DNA of 64,000 nucleotides from Paenibacillus herberti (GTDB lineage: Bacteria > Bacillota > Bacilli > Paenibacillales > Paenibacillaceae): positions 1,278,121 through 1,342,120 of the forward strand of contig NZ_NMUQ01000002.1 in NCBI RefSeq assembly GCF_002233675.1. Reading direction: 5' to 3'. A model generated the notes under the pieces. That model saw nothing but the letters and a program-made list of their open reading frames with translations. It was not told the origin of the DNA and made no database searches. Position numbers and translations under genes: made by a program. Each line of letters begins with the position of its first letter. Within the stretch, counting starts at the first letter, position 1. This document shows, in pieces, positions 36,498 to 45,292 of this stretch.

Positions 36498-36866
36498 ATG
36501 GCTATATCGCCATCACGCCGCAATGTTGTCCCGTCCTCTGCTTCGCCGGCTGCCCGTTACCGCTCTCCCTCCGCTTCGCGCGGGCTGCTAGCTGCCCTCG
36601 GCAAGCTGGAGCACCAAGGAATCCACTTGAATCCCCAGCGCTATATGCTTCTGGAATATTTATATACAGCTGATGAACACCCTACTGTTGAAGAGCTTGT
36701 CTCCCAGCTTAATGCGTCTGGCCGGGTTCGCGCGGTCGGTGCGACTGCCGTGTACAGTCAGTTGAGAGTATTTGAGCGTCTGGGACTCGTGCAAGAGTGG
36801 AACGACGTGAGCTCGGCTCCGCGTTATGGTCCTGCCGCTTCGCAAGGCTCCAAGGCCGTCGTTTGA
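36498..36866 (+). CDS. Short Fur/PerR-family DNA-binding protein
   Basis: 122 residues from ATG 36498 (AAGGGAG 10 nt upstream; the earlier ATG 36414 would put the Per box inside the gene). Residues about 30-110 are the Fur-family winged helix, closest to PerR: GIHLNPQRYMLLEYLYTADEHPTVEEL and GATAVYSQLRVFERLGLV. The C-terminal metal-sensing and dimerisation domain of Fur proteins (about 60 residues with CxxC) is absent; the protein ends RYGPAASQGSKAVV. It may act as a competitor of PerR, or be a truncated relic. Its own promoter carries a Per box. Confidence 0.72.
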   Translation: MAISPSRRNVVPSSASPAARYRSPSASRGLLAALGKLEHQGIHLNPQRYMLLEYLYTADEHPTVEELVSQLNASGRVRAVGATAVYSQLRVFERLGLVQEWNDVSSAPRYGPAASQGSKAVV

Positions 36867-36872
36867 ATCCTT

Positions 36873-36915
36873 ATCCGTCTCTCGCTCGTCTATGGAGCAG
36901 GAGACGGATTTTTTT
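36873..36915 (+). terminator. Terminator of the PerR-like gene
   Basis: ATCCGTCTC (36873-36881) / GAGACGGAT (36901-36909), then T-run to 36915. Confidence 0.85.
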
Positions 36916-37004
36916 GATGTTTTGGACGTGGCCAGCTGAAACCCTAATCGGTTTGCTTAAACTGGAAGTGAACTCAGTTATTTCAAAAATGGGTTAACCG
37001 TTAA

Positions 37005-37033
37005 TTGACAATGAGAATCATTTTCATTAAGAT
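37005..37033 (+). promoter_or_regulatory. Consensus sigma-A promoter with a Fur box in its spacer
   Basis: TTGACA (37005-37010), 17 nt, TAAGAT (37028-37033). The spacer reads ATGAGAATCATTTTCAT, a near-perfect 7-1-7 Fur box (TGAGAAT-C-ATTTTCA). Iron-loaded Fur should block RNA polymerase here. Confidence 0.8.
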
Positions 37034-37106
37034 GGATGAATAGGCCAGACACGGCAGGACTGGACAGCGGGCAGATGACAAATACAGAAACAGGACGGTG
37101 GAGGCA

Positions 37107-37910
37107 ATGGGCGGAGTGGAGAGAAACGTTGAACAAAGGGAAGCGCTGATTCTTCAGGCTTTGGACGAGATCTGGTTCAAGCTTCGGGACGCCGCGCCAT
37201 TTGCGGCGGTGGTTGACCATAGCCAGGTCCGACCGGAATGGGAAAGTGACTGCAGGCTGATCGCGGTAACCGGAGGTCAGGGCAAGCTGATTACAGGCGA
37301 TAGGCAGATTCCGCTGAAAAGCGGCATGGTATACATGAGCGCGCCGGGCGAGAAGCTGCGCGTATGCGCGGATTCCGCTTACCGGCTGGAAATGTATTTG
37401 TTCCGCTTCCAGGCGCTTGTCCCGGACGCGCATGAGGGTGCAGCTTTGCAACTGCCACGGCGAATGGCAGATTTTCCACTTTTGGGCGAGCCTACGCCTT
37501 ATCCTGCTTCGGCGCTCATTTCTCTATGCAAAACGATCTGTGTCTGCCGGAACAGCCTGGATCCGCTAGAGCGGTTCCGGGGGCAAGCCGTCTTTGAGGA
37601 TCTGTTGCATCGATTGTTCAAAGAATCCATGAGCGGCACCGATCAAGAGCTGGATGCAGCTCTGGAGACGGTGAGAACTTATATTGAGCAGCACTATGAG
37701 AAAGAACTGACCGTCAAGAAGCTGGCGGAGATGTCGAGAATCAGCCCACGCCACCTCATGCGGCTGTTCAAAGAAAATTACGGGATGACGATCGGCGAGT
37801 ACACCAAGGAGCTCAAGCGTGCGGGAAAGCGTCCGACGAACATTTTGGCTAGAAGTTCCCTCGGTGAAAGGTACCGGATGCCAGATACCGCCTCGCATCG
37901 CTTCGGCTAA
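37107..37910 (+). CDS. AraC-family regulator with degenerate C-terminal helix-turn-helix
   Basis: About 267 residues. The N-terminal half (10-165) is an AraC-type ligand-binding region. The first helix-turn-helix is present (YIEQHYEKELTVKKLAEMSRI, then SPRHLMRLFKENYGMTIGEY), but the second is damaged: after EYTKELKRAGKRPTNILARSSL the reading becomes GERYRMPDTASHRFG and stops. Remains of the expected ending (GMTKMIPYRV) lie in another frame at about 37920-37955. AraC proteins need both helix-turn-helix motifs, so this copy is probably non-functional or altered. The Fur-box promoter suggests it once controlled siderophore or iron uptake. The start is ambiguous between GTG 37098 and ATG 37107. 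Confidence 0.7.
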   Translation: MGGVERNVEQREALILQALDEIWFKLRDAAPFAAVVDHSQVRPEWESDCRLIAVTGGQGKLITGDRQIPLKSGMVYMSAPGEKLRVCADSAYRLEMYLFRFQALVPDAHEGAALQLPRRMADFPLLGEPTPYPASALISLCKTICVCRNSLDPLERFRGQAVFEDLLHRLFKESMSGTDQELDAALETVRTYIEQHYEKELTVKKLAEMSRISPRHLMRLFKENYGMTIGEYTKELKRAGKRPTNILARSSLGERYRMPDTASHRFG

Positions 37911-38005
37911 GTGTTGATTGGCATGACTAAAATGATCCCTTATCGGGTATAAGTAAGGCATATGCGGCCGCCAAATGGCAGTTGTACCCGGGGGAGGCGA
38001 TTAGA

Positions 38006-38287
38006 TTGACAGAAGTTATGCCAATCAAGGAAGGCAATGGATACGTCATCCGGCGCGAAGGCGAGATCATCGGTGAGATTACGTATGTTCCGTCAAATGA
38101 AGGCAAGGTATGGATCGTTGACCATACGTATGTGTCTCCGGAGCAAAGGGGACAAAATCTGGCGAGCAGCCTGCTGCAGGCTGTCGTGGATGAGGCCCGT
38201 CAAGCGGGCGTGAAGATTGAACCGGCCTGCTCCTATGCCGCCGCGCAGTTCAAACGGCGCAAAGATTACGCTGATCTGCGGGCTTGA
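38006..38287 (+). CDS. YjdJ-like N-acetyltransferase
   Basis: 93 residues, a mini-GNAT fold of the YjdJ/Gcn5-like type: VWIVDHTYVSPEQRGQNLASSLLQAVVDEARQ carries the R-G-Q-x-L/G-A acetyl-CoA loop, and IEPACSYAAAQFKR is the usual C-terminal block. It probably starts at TTG 38006 with GGGGGAGG 8 nt upstream; a longer frame begins in AraC debris. Substrate unknown. Confidence 0.82.
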   Translation: MTEVMPIKEGNGYVIRREGEIIGEITYVPSNEGKVWIVDHTYVSPEQRGQNLASSLLQAVVDEARQAGVKIEPACSYAAAQFKRRKDYADLRA

Positions 38288-38530
38288 ATGGAGCGGATGC
38301 GGCTCATGGGTGGTAATGCACGGAATAGTGGGAACGGCCAGCCGGAACAGCGGTTGGCTTTTCTTTTTGCAAAAAACTAGAATAGTACGGAAGGCATAAA
38401 ACACAGAAATACGTGGAATTGCCGCTGTAATCGGTGCTTCAACCCGTGCCGAACATGCTGCAACTCTTCGACTCTGTGGCTCGTCTATCTAGTTGATTCT
38501 ACCAGTATCCGCAAGAGAGCCCAGCTATGC
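38288..38530. other. Gene-free region, terminator at its start
   Basis: No gene seen. GCCAGCC (38337-38343) / GGTTGGC (38352-38358) followed by a T-rich run to 38368 ends the YjdJ-like gene. Confidence 0.6.
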
Positions 38531-38536
38531 TATAAT
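38529..38536 (+). promoter_or_regulatory. Extended -10 promoter of the TPR gene
   Basis: TATAAT at 38531-38536 preceded by TG (extended -10). No good -35 box; the extended -10 compensates. Confidence 0.5.
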
Positions 38537-38623
38537 AGACGGGATAAAGTCCCGGCAGCAGAGGGAGCAAGATTCCCCACTCTATACGCTGCAGCATGGG
38601 AAGCAGAGAGGAAGGGACCCGAC

Positions 38624-39745
38624 ATGGAAATTCAAACTTCCCCGCAAGTTGAAGCAGGGACATTAAGACCTGGAATTGACAATCTGTTCTCCATTATTTT
38701 GGGGGAGTTAGATAACCGGATTCAGAATGGCCTTTCCGGTGAGGAAGGCGACGCCCTCAAGGGACTGCTTGCCGAAGCACGCGAGGCGCTAGTCAAGGAA
38801 GACTACGCGGGAGCCGAAGAGCATTTTACCGCGATGAAAGAGCGCCAGCCAGAACTGGGTTCCATCCAGGCGGCTTTGTTGTACACTTTAATTGGCCAAC
38901 AGAAATGGGAAACCTTCGAAGAGCAGGTTCCTTTGCTGCTGCAAACGGCATCCAATGTCGAAGAAACATCCGATATCGAAGCGATGCTGGCCAACCTGCT
39001 CGGTGAGCAAGGACATTACGATCGTGTTGTGGAGCGCTTGGAGAAGCTGAGTGTTGCTCATCCCGACCGTAGGGCGAACTTTGCTGCGCTGCTTTCCGCT
39101 GCTTATGTTCGTACGGGGAAGGGCGAGGACGCCTGGAACGTCGTAGAGCAAGCGTTGCCAGCGGAGGGCGAGGAAAACACCTCTCATCTGCCGCTTATTG
39201 TGGCGTACATTAACCGAGTCATCGATCTCAAGAAATGGGACCGCTGGTCCAAAATACAGCTGCGCGTCCGTCGTTTCCTGAAATCGCTGGAGACGGAAGA
39301 TGACATCATCCGCGCTCGCGTAGTTCTCCTGTTGGAATGTCAGTCCTACATGCAGGCCGGCCGTTTCCGCGAAGCGGAACTGTTCGCTGAGCTGGTGTAC
39401 GGCATGGACAGCAAGAGCGAAGAGATCCGCGAGCTGCGCAAGCAGATGCAGGAGATGCATGCTCTTAGCAAGGAGCTTGAGAAGCTGCAGAAGGATACGG
39501 CGGTTCACCCAGCCATCGTCATCCGCAACATGGAATGGTATTACGGCGAGTTCAACGAGGAAGCCGCGGCAGGCCTTCGCGCTCAGCTGCCACCGGAAGT
39601 TCTCAGCCGTATAGAAGCAGATCCGGAGAAACTCATCAACGGAATCTTGCAGCTCCGCTTCCGTTATCCTGCGTTCTACCGTCGTTACCAGGAAGAATGG
39701 CAAGAAGTATACAAAGCGAAGCAAGCTGAGCTTGCTAGCAAATAA
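38624..39745 (+). CDS. TPR-like helical-repeat protein of unknown function
   Basis: 373 residues, almost all helical. Tetratricopeptide-like repeats are visible at about 60-230 (ALVKEDYAGAEEHFTAMKERQPELG, ALLYTLIGQQKW, LLGEQGHYDRVVERLEKLS, ALLSAAYVRTGKGEDAW), followed by a coiled-coil region near 255-295 and a compact C-terminal segment (RFRYPAFYRRYQEEWQEVYKAK). It has no signal peptide, so a cytoplasmic scaffold role is likely. Monocistronic with its own promoter and terminator. I do not recognise a named family. Confidence 0.75.
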   Translation: MEIQTSPQVEAGTLRPGIDNLFSIILGELDNRIQNGLSGEEGDALKGLLAEAREALVKEDYAGAEEHFTAMKERQPELGSIQAALLYTLIGQQKWETFEEQVPLLLQTASNVEETSDIEAMLANLLGEQGHYDRVVERLEKLSVAHPDRRANFAALLSAAYVRTGKGEDAWNVVEQALPAEGEENTSHLPLIVAYINRVIDLKKWDRWSKIQLRVRRFLKSLETEDDIIRARVVLLLECQSYMQAGRFREAELFAELVYGMDSKSEEIRELRKQMQEMHALSKELEKLQKDTAVHPAIVIRNMEWYYGEFNEEAAAGLRAQLPPEVLSRIEADPEKLINGILQLRFRYPAFYRRYQEEWQEVYKAKQAELASK

Positions 39746-39808
39746 AGCTTGAAGTCCAGCGAGTTGATATGGCGGACGTTTTGCGTCTGGTCGATCGATT
39801 CATTGAAG

Positions 39809-39847
39809 AAAAAGGATTGCTGCCCTCATGAGGCGGCAATCCTTTTT
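39809..39847. terminator. Bidirectional terminator
   Basis: AAAAAGGATTGCTGCC (39809-39824) pairs with GGCGGCAATCCTTTTT with one wobble. Serves the TPR gene (+) and modB (-). Confidence 0.88.
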
Positions 39848-39880
39848 GGCGTTTAGTGAGAATCGGCTCCGAGCGCACAA

Positions 39881-40576
39881 TCAAGGTCTGCTGCGGCGAG
39901 ACATTGGGTTGCTGCTACCCGTGAATAGCAACAGCAGAAAAGAAAACAAAATGATCGCTGCAGTCCAGGCCCAGGCCATAGCTGTCTGTCCGCTATCCAC
40001 GGCAACGTAGATCGCCGTTGGCACTGTCTGAGTGACGCCGGGAATGTTACCGGCGATCATAAGCGTTGCGCCGAATTCGCCGAGGCTGCGGGCGAAGCCG
40101 AGCACTAGCGCAGCGAGCAATGAGCGCAGCGCTAGCGGCAGTGCTACGTAGCGGAGCACTTGCAGCTCTCCCGCGCCTGCGGAACGAGCCGCCTGCTCCA
40201 AGTCAGGATCGATGCCGTTGAAGCCTGTTTTCATCGTCTGGTAGACGAGCGGAAAGGAGACGACCACCGCCGCTACTACGGCCGCCCACCATGAGAAGAT
40301 AAGTGGGGCGGAGAACACCGCTTCAATCAGTTTTCCAACGGAGCTGCGGCGGCCAAGCATGACGAGTAGTACGAAGCCAACAACGGTGGGCGGCAGCACA
40401 AGCGGCAGTAGAAAAGCTGTTTCTAGGAGCAGCTTGCCCCGGAAGCGAGCGCGAGACATCCAGCGAGCTGCTGCTGTGCCAAGCAGCAGGGAGAGAATCG
40501 AGGCCAGCATGGCTACTTTCAAAGAAAGCAGGACTGGAGGCCAGAACACCTTCCAGTCCACCGCTGCGCCAATCAT
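39881..40576 (-). CDS. modB: Molybdate ABC transporter permease
   Basis: 231 residues, five to six membrane helices, with the ABC permease EAA-type loop (DLEQAARSAGAGELQVLRYVALPL) and the ModB signature end (ARSLGEFGATLMIAGNIPGVTQT). It moves molybdate (or tungstate) delivered by ModA. Its ATG overlaps the modA stop by 4 bp. The usual ATPase gene modC does not follow; a terminator and the convergent TPR gene come next, so the ATPase must be encoded elsewhere. Confidence 0.9.
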   Translation of the reverse strand: MIGAAVDWKVFWPPVLLSLKVAMLASILSLLLGTAAARWMSRARFRGKLLLETAFLLPLVLPPTVVGFVLLVMLGRRSSVGKLIEAVFSAPLIFSWWAAVVAAVVVSFPLVYQTMKTGFNGIDPDLEQAARSAGAGELQVLRYVALPLALRSLLAALVLGFARSLGEFGATLMIAGNIPGVTQTVPTAIYVAVDSGQTAMAWAWTAAIILFSFLLLLFTGSSNPMSRRSRP

Positions 40577-41508
40577 GGCGCGGCGGTGAAGCCGAAGCTC
40601 AGAAACACATCGAGAGCTTCAGAGGAACGAAGGTAGTCATAAAAGGCAGTTGCTTGAACAGGGTGGCTTGTACTGCTCAAAACCGCAGCCGGGTACAGGA
40701 TTGGAGAATAGGAAGCAGGATCGATCTCCATGATGATTTTGGACTTGTCCGAGCTCTGTGCGTCGGTTTTGTATACAAAACCAGCTTCGGCATTGCCGGT
40801 TTCCACCATTTGCAGCACGGATTTAACGTCCTTTGCCTGAACGAGCTTTTTCTCCAGTTCCGTCCACAGTCTAGCGGCTTCTAACGCTTGTTTGGCGTAC
40901 TGGCCTGCAGGCACGCTTTCAGGGATGCCGACAGCAATATAGGAATAGCTGTCTTTCTTGAGCTTGTCGAGCTTGTCGAGCGTCCCAGAGTGATCCTTAC
41001 CAGCGACCAAGACGAGCGTATTGGCTAGCAGGTTTATAGACTGATCCTTGCTAACAAGATCTTTGGCAATCAGGGCGTCCATGTTTTTGCTCGATGCGGA
41101 GAAAAAGAGGTCGGCCGACGCTCCCTGCTCGATCTGCTTTTGCAGCGTACCGGATGCTCCGAAGTTATAGTTTATTTCAATACTTGGATTAGCCATTTCG
41201 AACTTCGTCTCAATTTCACCCAGCGCTTCAGTCAGGCTGGCCGCAGCGGATACCGTCAGCTCTACCAGTTCGGTGGGCTCATCCGGCGGGGTGGTTGGAA
41301 CAGTGGTATTCGCATTGCCGCCATCTGTAGTTGTGTTGCCCACAGATGCGGAATCGGCCGGCGAGGCTGTCGGCTCGCCCGCAGTTGCATTGTTGCTGCT
41401 GGAATCTGTTGCTCCGCAACCTGCGATCAGCAGTAGCAGCATCACGAGCAGAGCAGCGACATACATCGAATAGCCCGGTTTATTTCTCCTTGTTTGTTTT
41501 ACAGCCAT
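40573..41508 (-). CDS. modA: Molybdate-binding lipoprotein
   Basis: 311 residues from ATG 41508 (GGGGAG 9 nt upstream; GTG 41511 is the alternative). The signal peptide ends in a lipobox at LLIAGCG. A Ser/Thr/Asn/Pro-rich tether of about 55 residues follows, then the periplasmic-binding fold typical of ModA (LTVSAAASLTEALGEIETKF, NYNFGASGTLQKQIEQGASADLFFSAS). It captures molybdate outside the membrane and passes it to ModB. Confidence 0.92.
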   Translation of the reverse strand: MAVKQTRRNKPGYSMYVAALLVMLLLLIAGCGATDSSSNNATAGEPTASPADSASVGNTTTDGGNANTTVPTTPPDEPTELVELTVSAAASLTEALGEIETKFEMANPSIEINYNFGASGTLQKQIEQGASADLFFSASSKNMDALIAKDLVSKDQSINLLANTLVLVAGKDHSGTLDKLDKLKKDSYSYIAVGIPESVPAGQYAKQALEAARLWTELEKKLVQAKDVKSVLQMVETGNAEAGFVYKTDAQSSDKSKIIMEIDPASYSPILYPAAVLSSTSHPVQATAFYDYLRSSEALDVFLSFGFTAAP

Positions 41509-41677
41509 CACTTCCAGCTCCCCATATTCTTATGATTTCGTTATATCTAGCTATAATTAGTGATTATATTAAGGGAGTGGGGCTTGTAAATCAATCAAAG
41601 ACGAGTGATGCTTGGTAACACTTTGTAATCCGACTGTCGGAGCGTCAAGAAGCAAAAAAACGGTGGGTTGGAAACAG

Positions 41678-41707
41678 TTGACACGAAGAGAGAAAGTTAC
41701 GTATAGT
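41678..41707 (+). promoter_or_regulatory. Sigma-A promoter of the MFS gene
   Basis: TTGACA (41678-41683), 18 nt, TATAGT (41702-41707), about 80 nt before the MFS start. Confidence 0.6.
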
Positions 41708-41788
41708 GACTTTATAAATAAAAAAGTTTAAAAAGTACCTGGGCATGAAACCGAACACCGGTTCAGCCGAAAAGGAGCCGGTGAAAAG

Positions 41789-43114
41789 ATGGCTTATCCA
41801 CGGATGTTCCGTGTCATGTGGGCAGGGCAAAGCATCTCCAATCTAGGAGATACGCTGTACCTGCTGGCAATTGTTACGATGGTCTACCAACTTACAGGTT
41901 CGGCGATGTTCGCATCCTTAGTGCCGCTGGCCCGAGTAGTTGGTCAGCTCATTTGCGGCGTCGCCGCGCCTCTAGTTATGGATCGGTTCCAGCTTACGCT
42001 ACTGATCAAGCTGTCTCAGTTGCTGCAAGTTGTCCTATTTGCCTTTCTCATTGTGGTCTGCCGAGGCATGGTAGAGTCGGATATTCCGACTGTGCTCGTT
42101 CTGATTGCGATGTTATCTTTCACGGATGGAATTACCACTCCGGTACGAAATGCGCTTATACCGCAATATGTCGGCAGGGGAGAGCTGCTGCGAGCAAACG
42201 GACTGATGTCTACGACGGACCAGATCGTCATGATGTCGGGTTGGGCTGCGGGCGGTGTCATTGTCGCTTGGCTCGGAGCATCCACCGTCATGCTAGGCAC
42301 GTTAGGCATTTATGCCGCGGCACTGTTCCTCACTCTGCAACTGCGAGAGCCATCAACGCCAAAGGCTGCTATCACAGCGGCGGTGCAAGCTGAAGGCGGC
42401 ATGCAGACTCACGATGAGAAATCGTTATTGCCTGAAGGAGAGACACACATAGGCAAGGAAAAGGGCAGCGCTTGGGAGTCCGTTAAAGAAGGTTGGCAAA
42501 ATATTTGGCGTAATCCGGTGCTCCGTCTACTGATTTTTATCGATGCGATTGAAGGCACGGTTGGAGCTGCTTGGATCGGCGCTATGCTGCTTGTTTATGC
42601 AACTGAACAGCTTGGTTCCGGAACGGAATGGTACGGCTTCATTAATGGCGGATATTTTGCAGGATGTATCGTCGGCGGGTTGCTGGTTGTGACGTTTACA
42701 CGCCGTCTGTCGCGCTTCCCGGCGTTATCAATCGTAGTGGGAGCGGGCATTATGGGTCTGCTTACGCTGGTTTTCGCCTGGATAACAGCTCCCGCTCTAG
42801 CATTGTTGATCGTCATCTTGATGGGTCCTCCGCAACAGCTGCGAGAGGTAACCCGCCGGACGGTGTTCCAGAAGGCTTGCCCTCCTGAGCAGTTGCCGAA
42901 AGTAATGAGTGCAGAGAATACGTTGGTCTACTCTCTCTTTGGCCTGTCGGTTGTGCTGCTGTCATGGATGGCTGATCGCTGGGGAGTCGAGGTCGTATAC
43001 ACGATGACTGGAGTGTTCTATCTGATTACGGCATTGTTGGTTGGCATTAACCGTAAGAAAATACAGGCCGCCGCCTTAGACGGTCAAAATGTGAAGCCCG
43101 TCAGCCCGTCATAA
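41789..43114 (+). CDS. MFS transporter (MFS_3/macrolide-efflux-like)
   Basis: 441 residues, twelve predicted helices. It starts as FRVMWAGQSISNLGDTLYLLAI, the usual opening of the MFS_3 group that includes macrolide exporters MefA-like and enterobactin exporter EntS-like. A hydrophilic loop of about 50 residues lies between the halves (roughly 190-235). The 3' end overlaps the convergent exported-protein gene by 14 bp, an unusually tight convergent arrangement. Substrate unknown. Confidence 0.85.
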   Translation: MAYPRMFRVMWAGQSISNLGDTLYLLAIVTMVYQLTGSAMFASLVPLARVVGQLICGVAAPLVMDRFQLTLLIKLSQLLQVVLFAFLIVVCRGMVESDIPTVLVLIAMLSFTDGITTPVRNALIPQYVGRGELLRANGLMSTTDQIVMMSGWAAGGVIVAWLGASTVMLGTLGIYAAALFLTLQLREPSTPKAAITAAVQAEGGMQTHDEKSLLPEGETHIGKEKGSAWESVKEGWQNIWRNPVLRLLIFIDAIEGTVGAAWIGAMLLVYATEQLGSGTEWYGFINGGYFAGCIVGGLLVVTFTRRLSRFPALSIVVGAGIMGLLTLVFAWITAPALALLIVILMGPPQQLREVTRRTVFQKACPPEQLPKVMSAENTLVYSLFGLSVVLLSWMADRWGVEVVYTMTGVFYLITALLVGINRKKIQAAALDGQNVKPVSPS

Positions 43115-43958
43115 CCCCATACCCTGCTAGCTGGCTGCGAGCTTGCTCGGCAATCGCGGCATAACGGCGCTCCAGCTCTACAATCGCTTCCCATTGTTTG
43201 AGCAGTTGCTTGCCGCTGGCAAGCATTGAGGTCAGTGAGCGTTCCATAAGGATGGCATCTCCCTTGCGGGCAGCAGAGGAGAAGTCCTTCAGGGCATCGC
43301 GCAGAGCTGATTCCGGTATACGCGCTGTAGATTTGCGGACACGGAGTTCATCATTGGCATCTTCAAGGCCGGACAATGTCTTGCGGATGGCGGCGATTTT
43401 GGCAGAGCGCTCGCGAGTGAGCTTCTGCAATTGCTCCTGTTGCAGGCGCACTGATTGCCGGGCCAGCTGAACAGCGGCCTGGATCGTGTCAGCCTGCATG
43501 CGCAGCGCTTTGGCGGATTCTTTGTTGCCGGAAGACCTAATGCGCTTGTTCAGAGCTGTATAACCCGCATACATCGGCTCGTAAACGGACTTGACCTTAG
43601 CTACTCGACTCTCTTGGTTACGGATGGCATCCCTATCGATGGAGCCAGAGGCTTGGCGAACGGCGGCAGCCAGCTTCACTGCGCCACTGTGCAGCTCCTG
43701 AGCTTGCTGGCGATAGGCGGCTAGCTGTTGAAGCTGGGAGGCATAGTTCTGGCGGCTAAGGTTCAGACGCGCAGCAGTCGCTGAATCTGCCTTGGCTGTC
43801 GTTTTTTCAAACCCTGCTTGAGCCGATGGGCTAATTTCCAATGAAGCGGCTGCCGCTGGAGCGGATGAGAGCAGGATGGACAGTAGAAGTGCAGCCGAGA
43901 AGGCTACAATCGGCAGGCGGGCAAGCGGGCTGAATCGAACAAATAGAAAGCGTGTCAT
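43101..43958 (-). CDS. Exported coiled-coil protein
   Basis: 285 residues from ATG 43958 (AAGGAGG 6 nt upstream; the frame is open further but without a site). The signal peptide covers about 1-38 (ends SSAPAAAA). The mature part is Ala/Gln/Arg-rich helix throughout, with long coiled-coil stretches (LRMQADTIQAAVQLARQSV, RLQQEQLQKLTRERSAKIAA). I do not recognise a named family; it could be a periplasmic-side or wall-associated structural protein. Confidence 0.75.
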   Translation of the reverse strand: MTRFLFVRFSPLARLPIVAFSAALLLSILLSSAPAAAASLEISPSAQAGFEKTTAKADSATAARLNLSRQNYASQLQQLAAYRQQAQELHSGAVKLAAAVRQASGSIDRDAIRNQESRVAKVKSVYEPMYAGYTALNKRIRSSGNKESAKALRMQADTIQAAVQLARQSVRLQQEQLQKLTRERSAKIAAIRKTLSGLEDANDELRVRKSTARIPESALRDALKDFSSAARKGDAILMERSLTSMLASGKQLLKQWEAIVELERRYAAIAEQARSQLAGYGVMTG

Positions 43959-43989
43959 AATAATCCTCCTTAGATTGTCTCCAGAACGC

Positions 43990-44039
43990 AGAAAAGCACC
44001 GCAGCAAACCGGCTCAAAGAGCCAATTGCTGCGGTGCTT
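43990..44039 (-). terminator. Terminator of the methyltransferase gene
   Basis: AAGCACCGCAGCAA (minus strand, from 44039) pairs with TTGCTGCGGTGCTT over 14 bp with an inner GGCTC/GAGCC; TTTT follows on the minus strand. It lies in the leader of the next gene, so read-through could be regulated. Confidence 0.8.
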
Positions 44040-44091
44040 CCGCATTCAGGGACGTACATATGTTCGGTGAATCAACTATAACTCGCTGCCC

Positions 44092-45117
44092 TTAAAGTTG
44101 TAAAGGTTTACCAACACATAAATGAAAGAAGCGAACAAAATTTCCTTTGGTCAAGCGCGCGGTGGCCTCGATCTGGAAGCCAGCTTCCTCGATAATCGAC
44201 TCTATTGACTCCGATGTCACGATGACGGCGCGGCCGGACAGGCGCAGTAGTGATTGAAGCATTTCTAACTGTTCCTCCGGTGGAGAGACCGAACAGAGAT
44301 TGTAGGGCATGTCCAAAATAGCAGCATCGAAGCGTCCTTCAAGAGTGCGCATGTCGGCAATAACGGCAAGCTCCGGCGAGTAACCGAAATGCTCCAGGTT
44401 CACTCGCGCACCTGTGACCGCCAAGGGGTTAAGGTCGCTGCCGCGGATGTCCATCCCCATAGAAAGAGCCTCCAGCAACACGGTTCCAATGCCGCAACAG
44501 GGGTCAATGAGCCGCGCTTCTGTTGATTGGGGAGCAGCAATATTGACTGCGGCTCTGGCAGCTCGCGTTGGCAGCGCCGTGGAGTATTGGCGAGGTTTGT
44601 CCTTGTGGCGCAGCCAGACTGGTTCCGACTCGATGAGCTCACCCGCGAACCAGCGGCCTTGGAACCGCGTCAGGCCAAAAACCATGTCGGGCCGCTTGAG
44701 GTCCGGCTCTCCAGTTACAGAGAGGCCAAGACGTCTTTCCAAGGCGAGCCTTTGCTCATTTCCGGGCTCGTTTGATGCACCTATTTTGACATAGCGGGAA
44801 CGAAAGGTCCCCTCTCCAGAGGTAAGAACGTCGGCTGCCGCCTCCATTAACTCCTCCTCGGAAGCAGTGTCCAGTCGAATGCTCAATCGCTGCTTAATAA
44901 AAGGACTGCGGCTCGGATCGAGCCGCCGGGAGTGGCGGAAAGCGCGTAAGTCCGGGTCAGGCCTGACACCGGGAAACAGGCAGTGCAGCTCAAGCGAACA
45001 AAGCTCCACCTCGGATTCATGGCAAGCATAGGCATATAAATAGTCGAGGACGATGTCGTCACCGTCGCCGTCGCGGTTGTATGGGAGACTGGGAGTAGCT
45101 TGGTCGGATGGGATCAT
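44092..45117 (-). CDS. Putative RNA methyltransferase (UPF0020/TRM11-like)
   Basis: 341 residues. The N-terminal half (1-170) is a THUMP-like or RNA-contact region without clear motifs. The SAM-binding domain starts near 170: LIDPCCGIGTVLLEALSMG (motif I), IRGSDLNP, and the catalytic DMPYNL (D/N-P-P-Y type motif IV), as in N2-guanosine tRNA/rRNA methylases. It likely methylates RNA. AGGAAG precedes the ATG. It stands alone between terminators. Confidence 0.82.
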   Translation of the reverse strand: MIPSDQATPSLPYNRDGDGDDIVLDYLYAYACHESEVELCSLELHCLFPGVRPDPDLRAFRHSRRLDPSRSPFIKQRLSIRLDTASEEELMEAAADVLTSGEGTFRSRYVKIGASNEPGNEQRLALERRLGLSVTGEPDLKRPDMVFGLTRFQGRWFAGELIESEPVWLRHKDKPRQYSTALPTRAARAAVNIAAPQSTEARLIDPCCGIGTVLLEALSMGMDIRGSDLNPLAVTGARVNLEHFGYSPELAVIADMRTLEGRFDAAILDMPYNLCSVSPPEEQLEMLQSLLRLSGRAVIVTSESIESIIEEAGFQIEATARLTKGNFVRFFHLCVGKPLQL

Positions 45118-45222
45118 TATGTTTGAACTTCCTTTATCTAAAGTTGGACGACTGCTCCAGCCGCCGACGCTTTATTGTACCGCTCCTGGGCGATGGAGGC
45201 CAGTTTCATGGGAATGCGAGGC

Positions 45223-45276
45223 GACAAAAAGAGAGCCTGTTCGCCGTTTCAACGGTTGGCAGGCTCTCTTTTTGTC
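45223..45276. terminator. Bidirectional terminator
   Basis: Perfect 17-bp stem: GACAAAAAGAGAGCCTG (45223-45239) with its complement (45260-45276). On the minus strand it ends the SLH-CAP gene beyond the inserted repeat. Confidence 0.88.
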
Positions 45277-45292
45277 CGATTATGAGATTATA

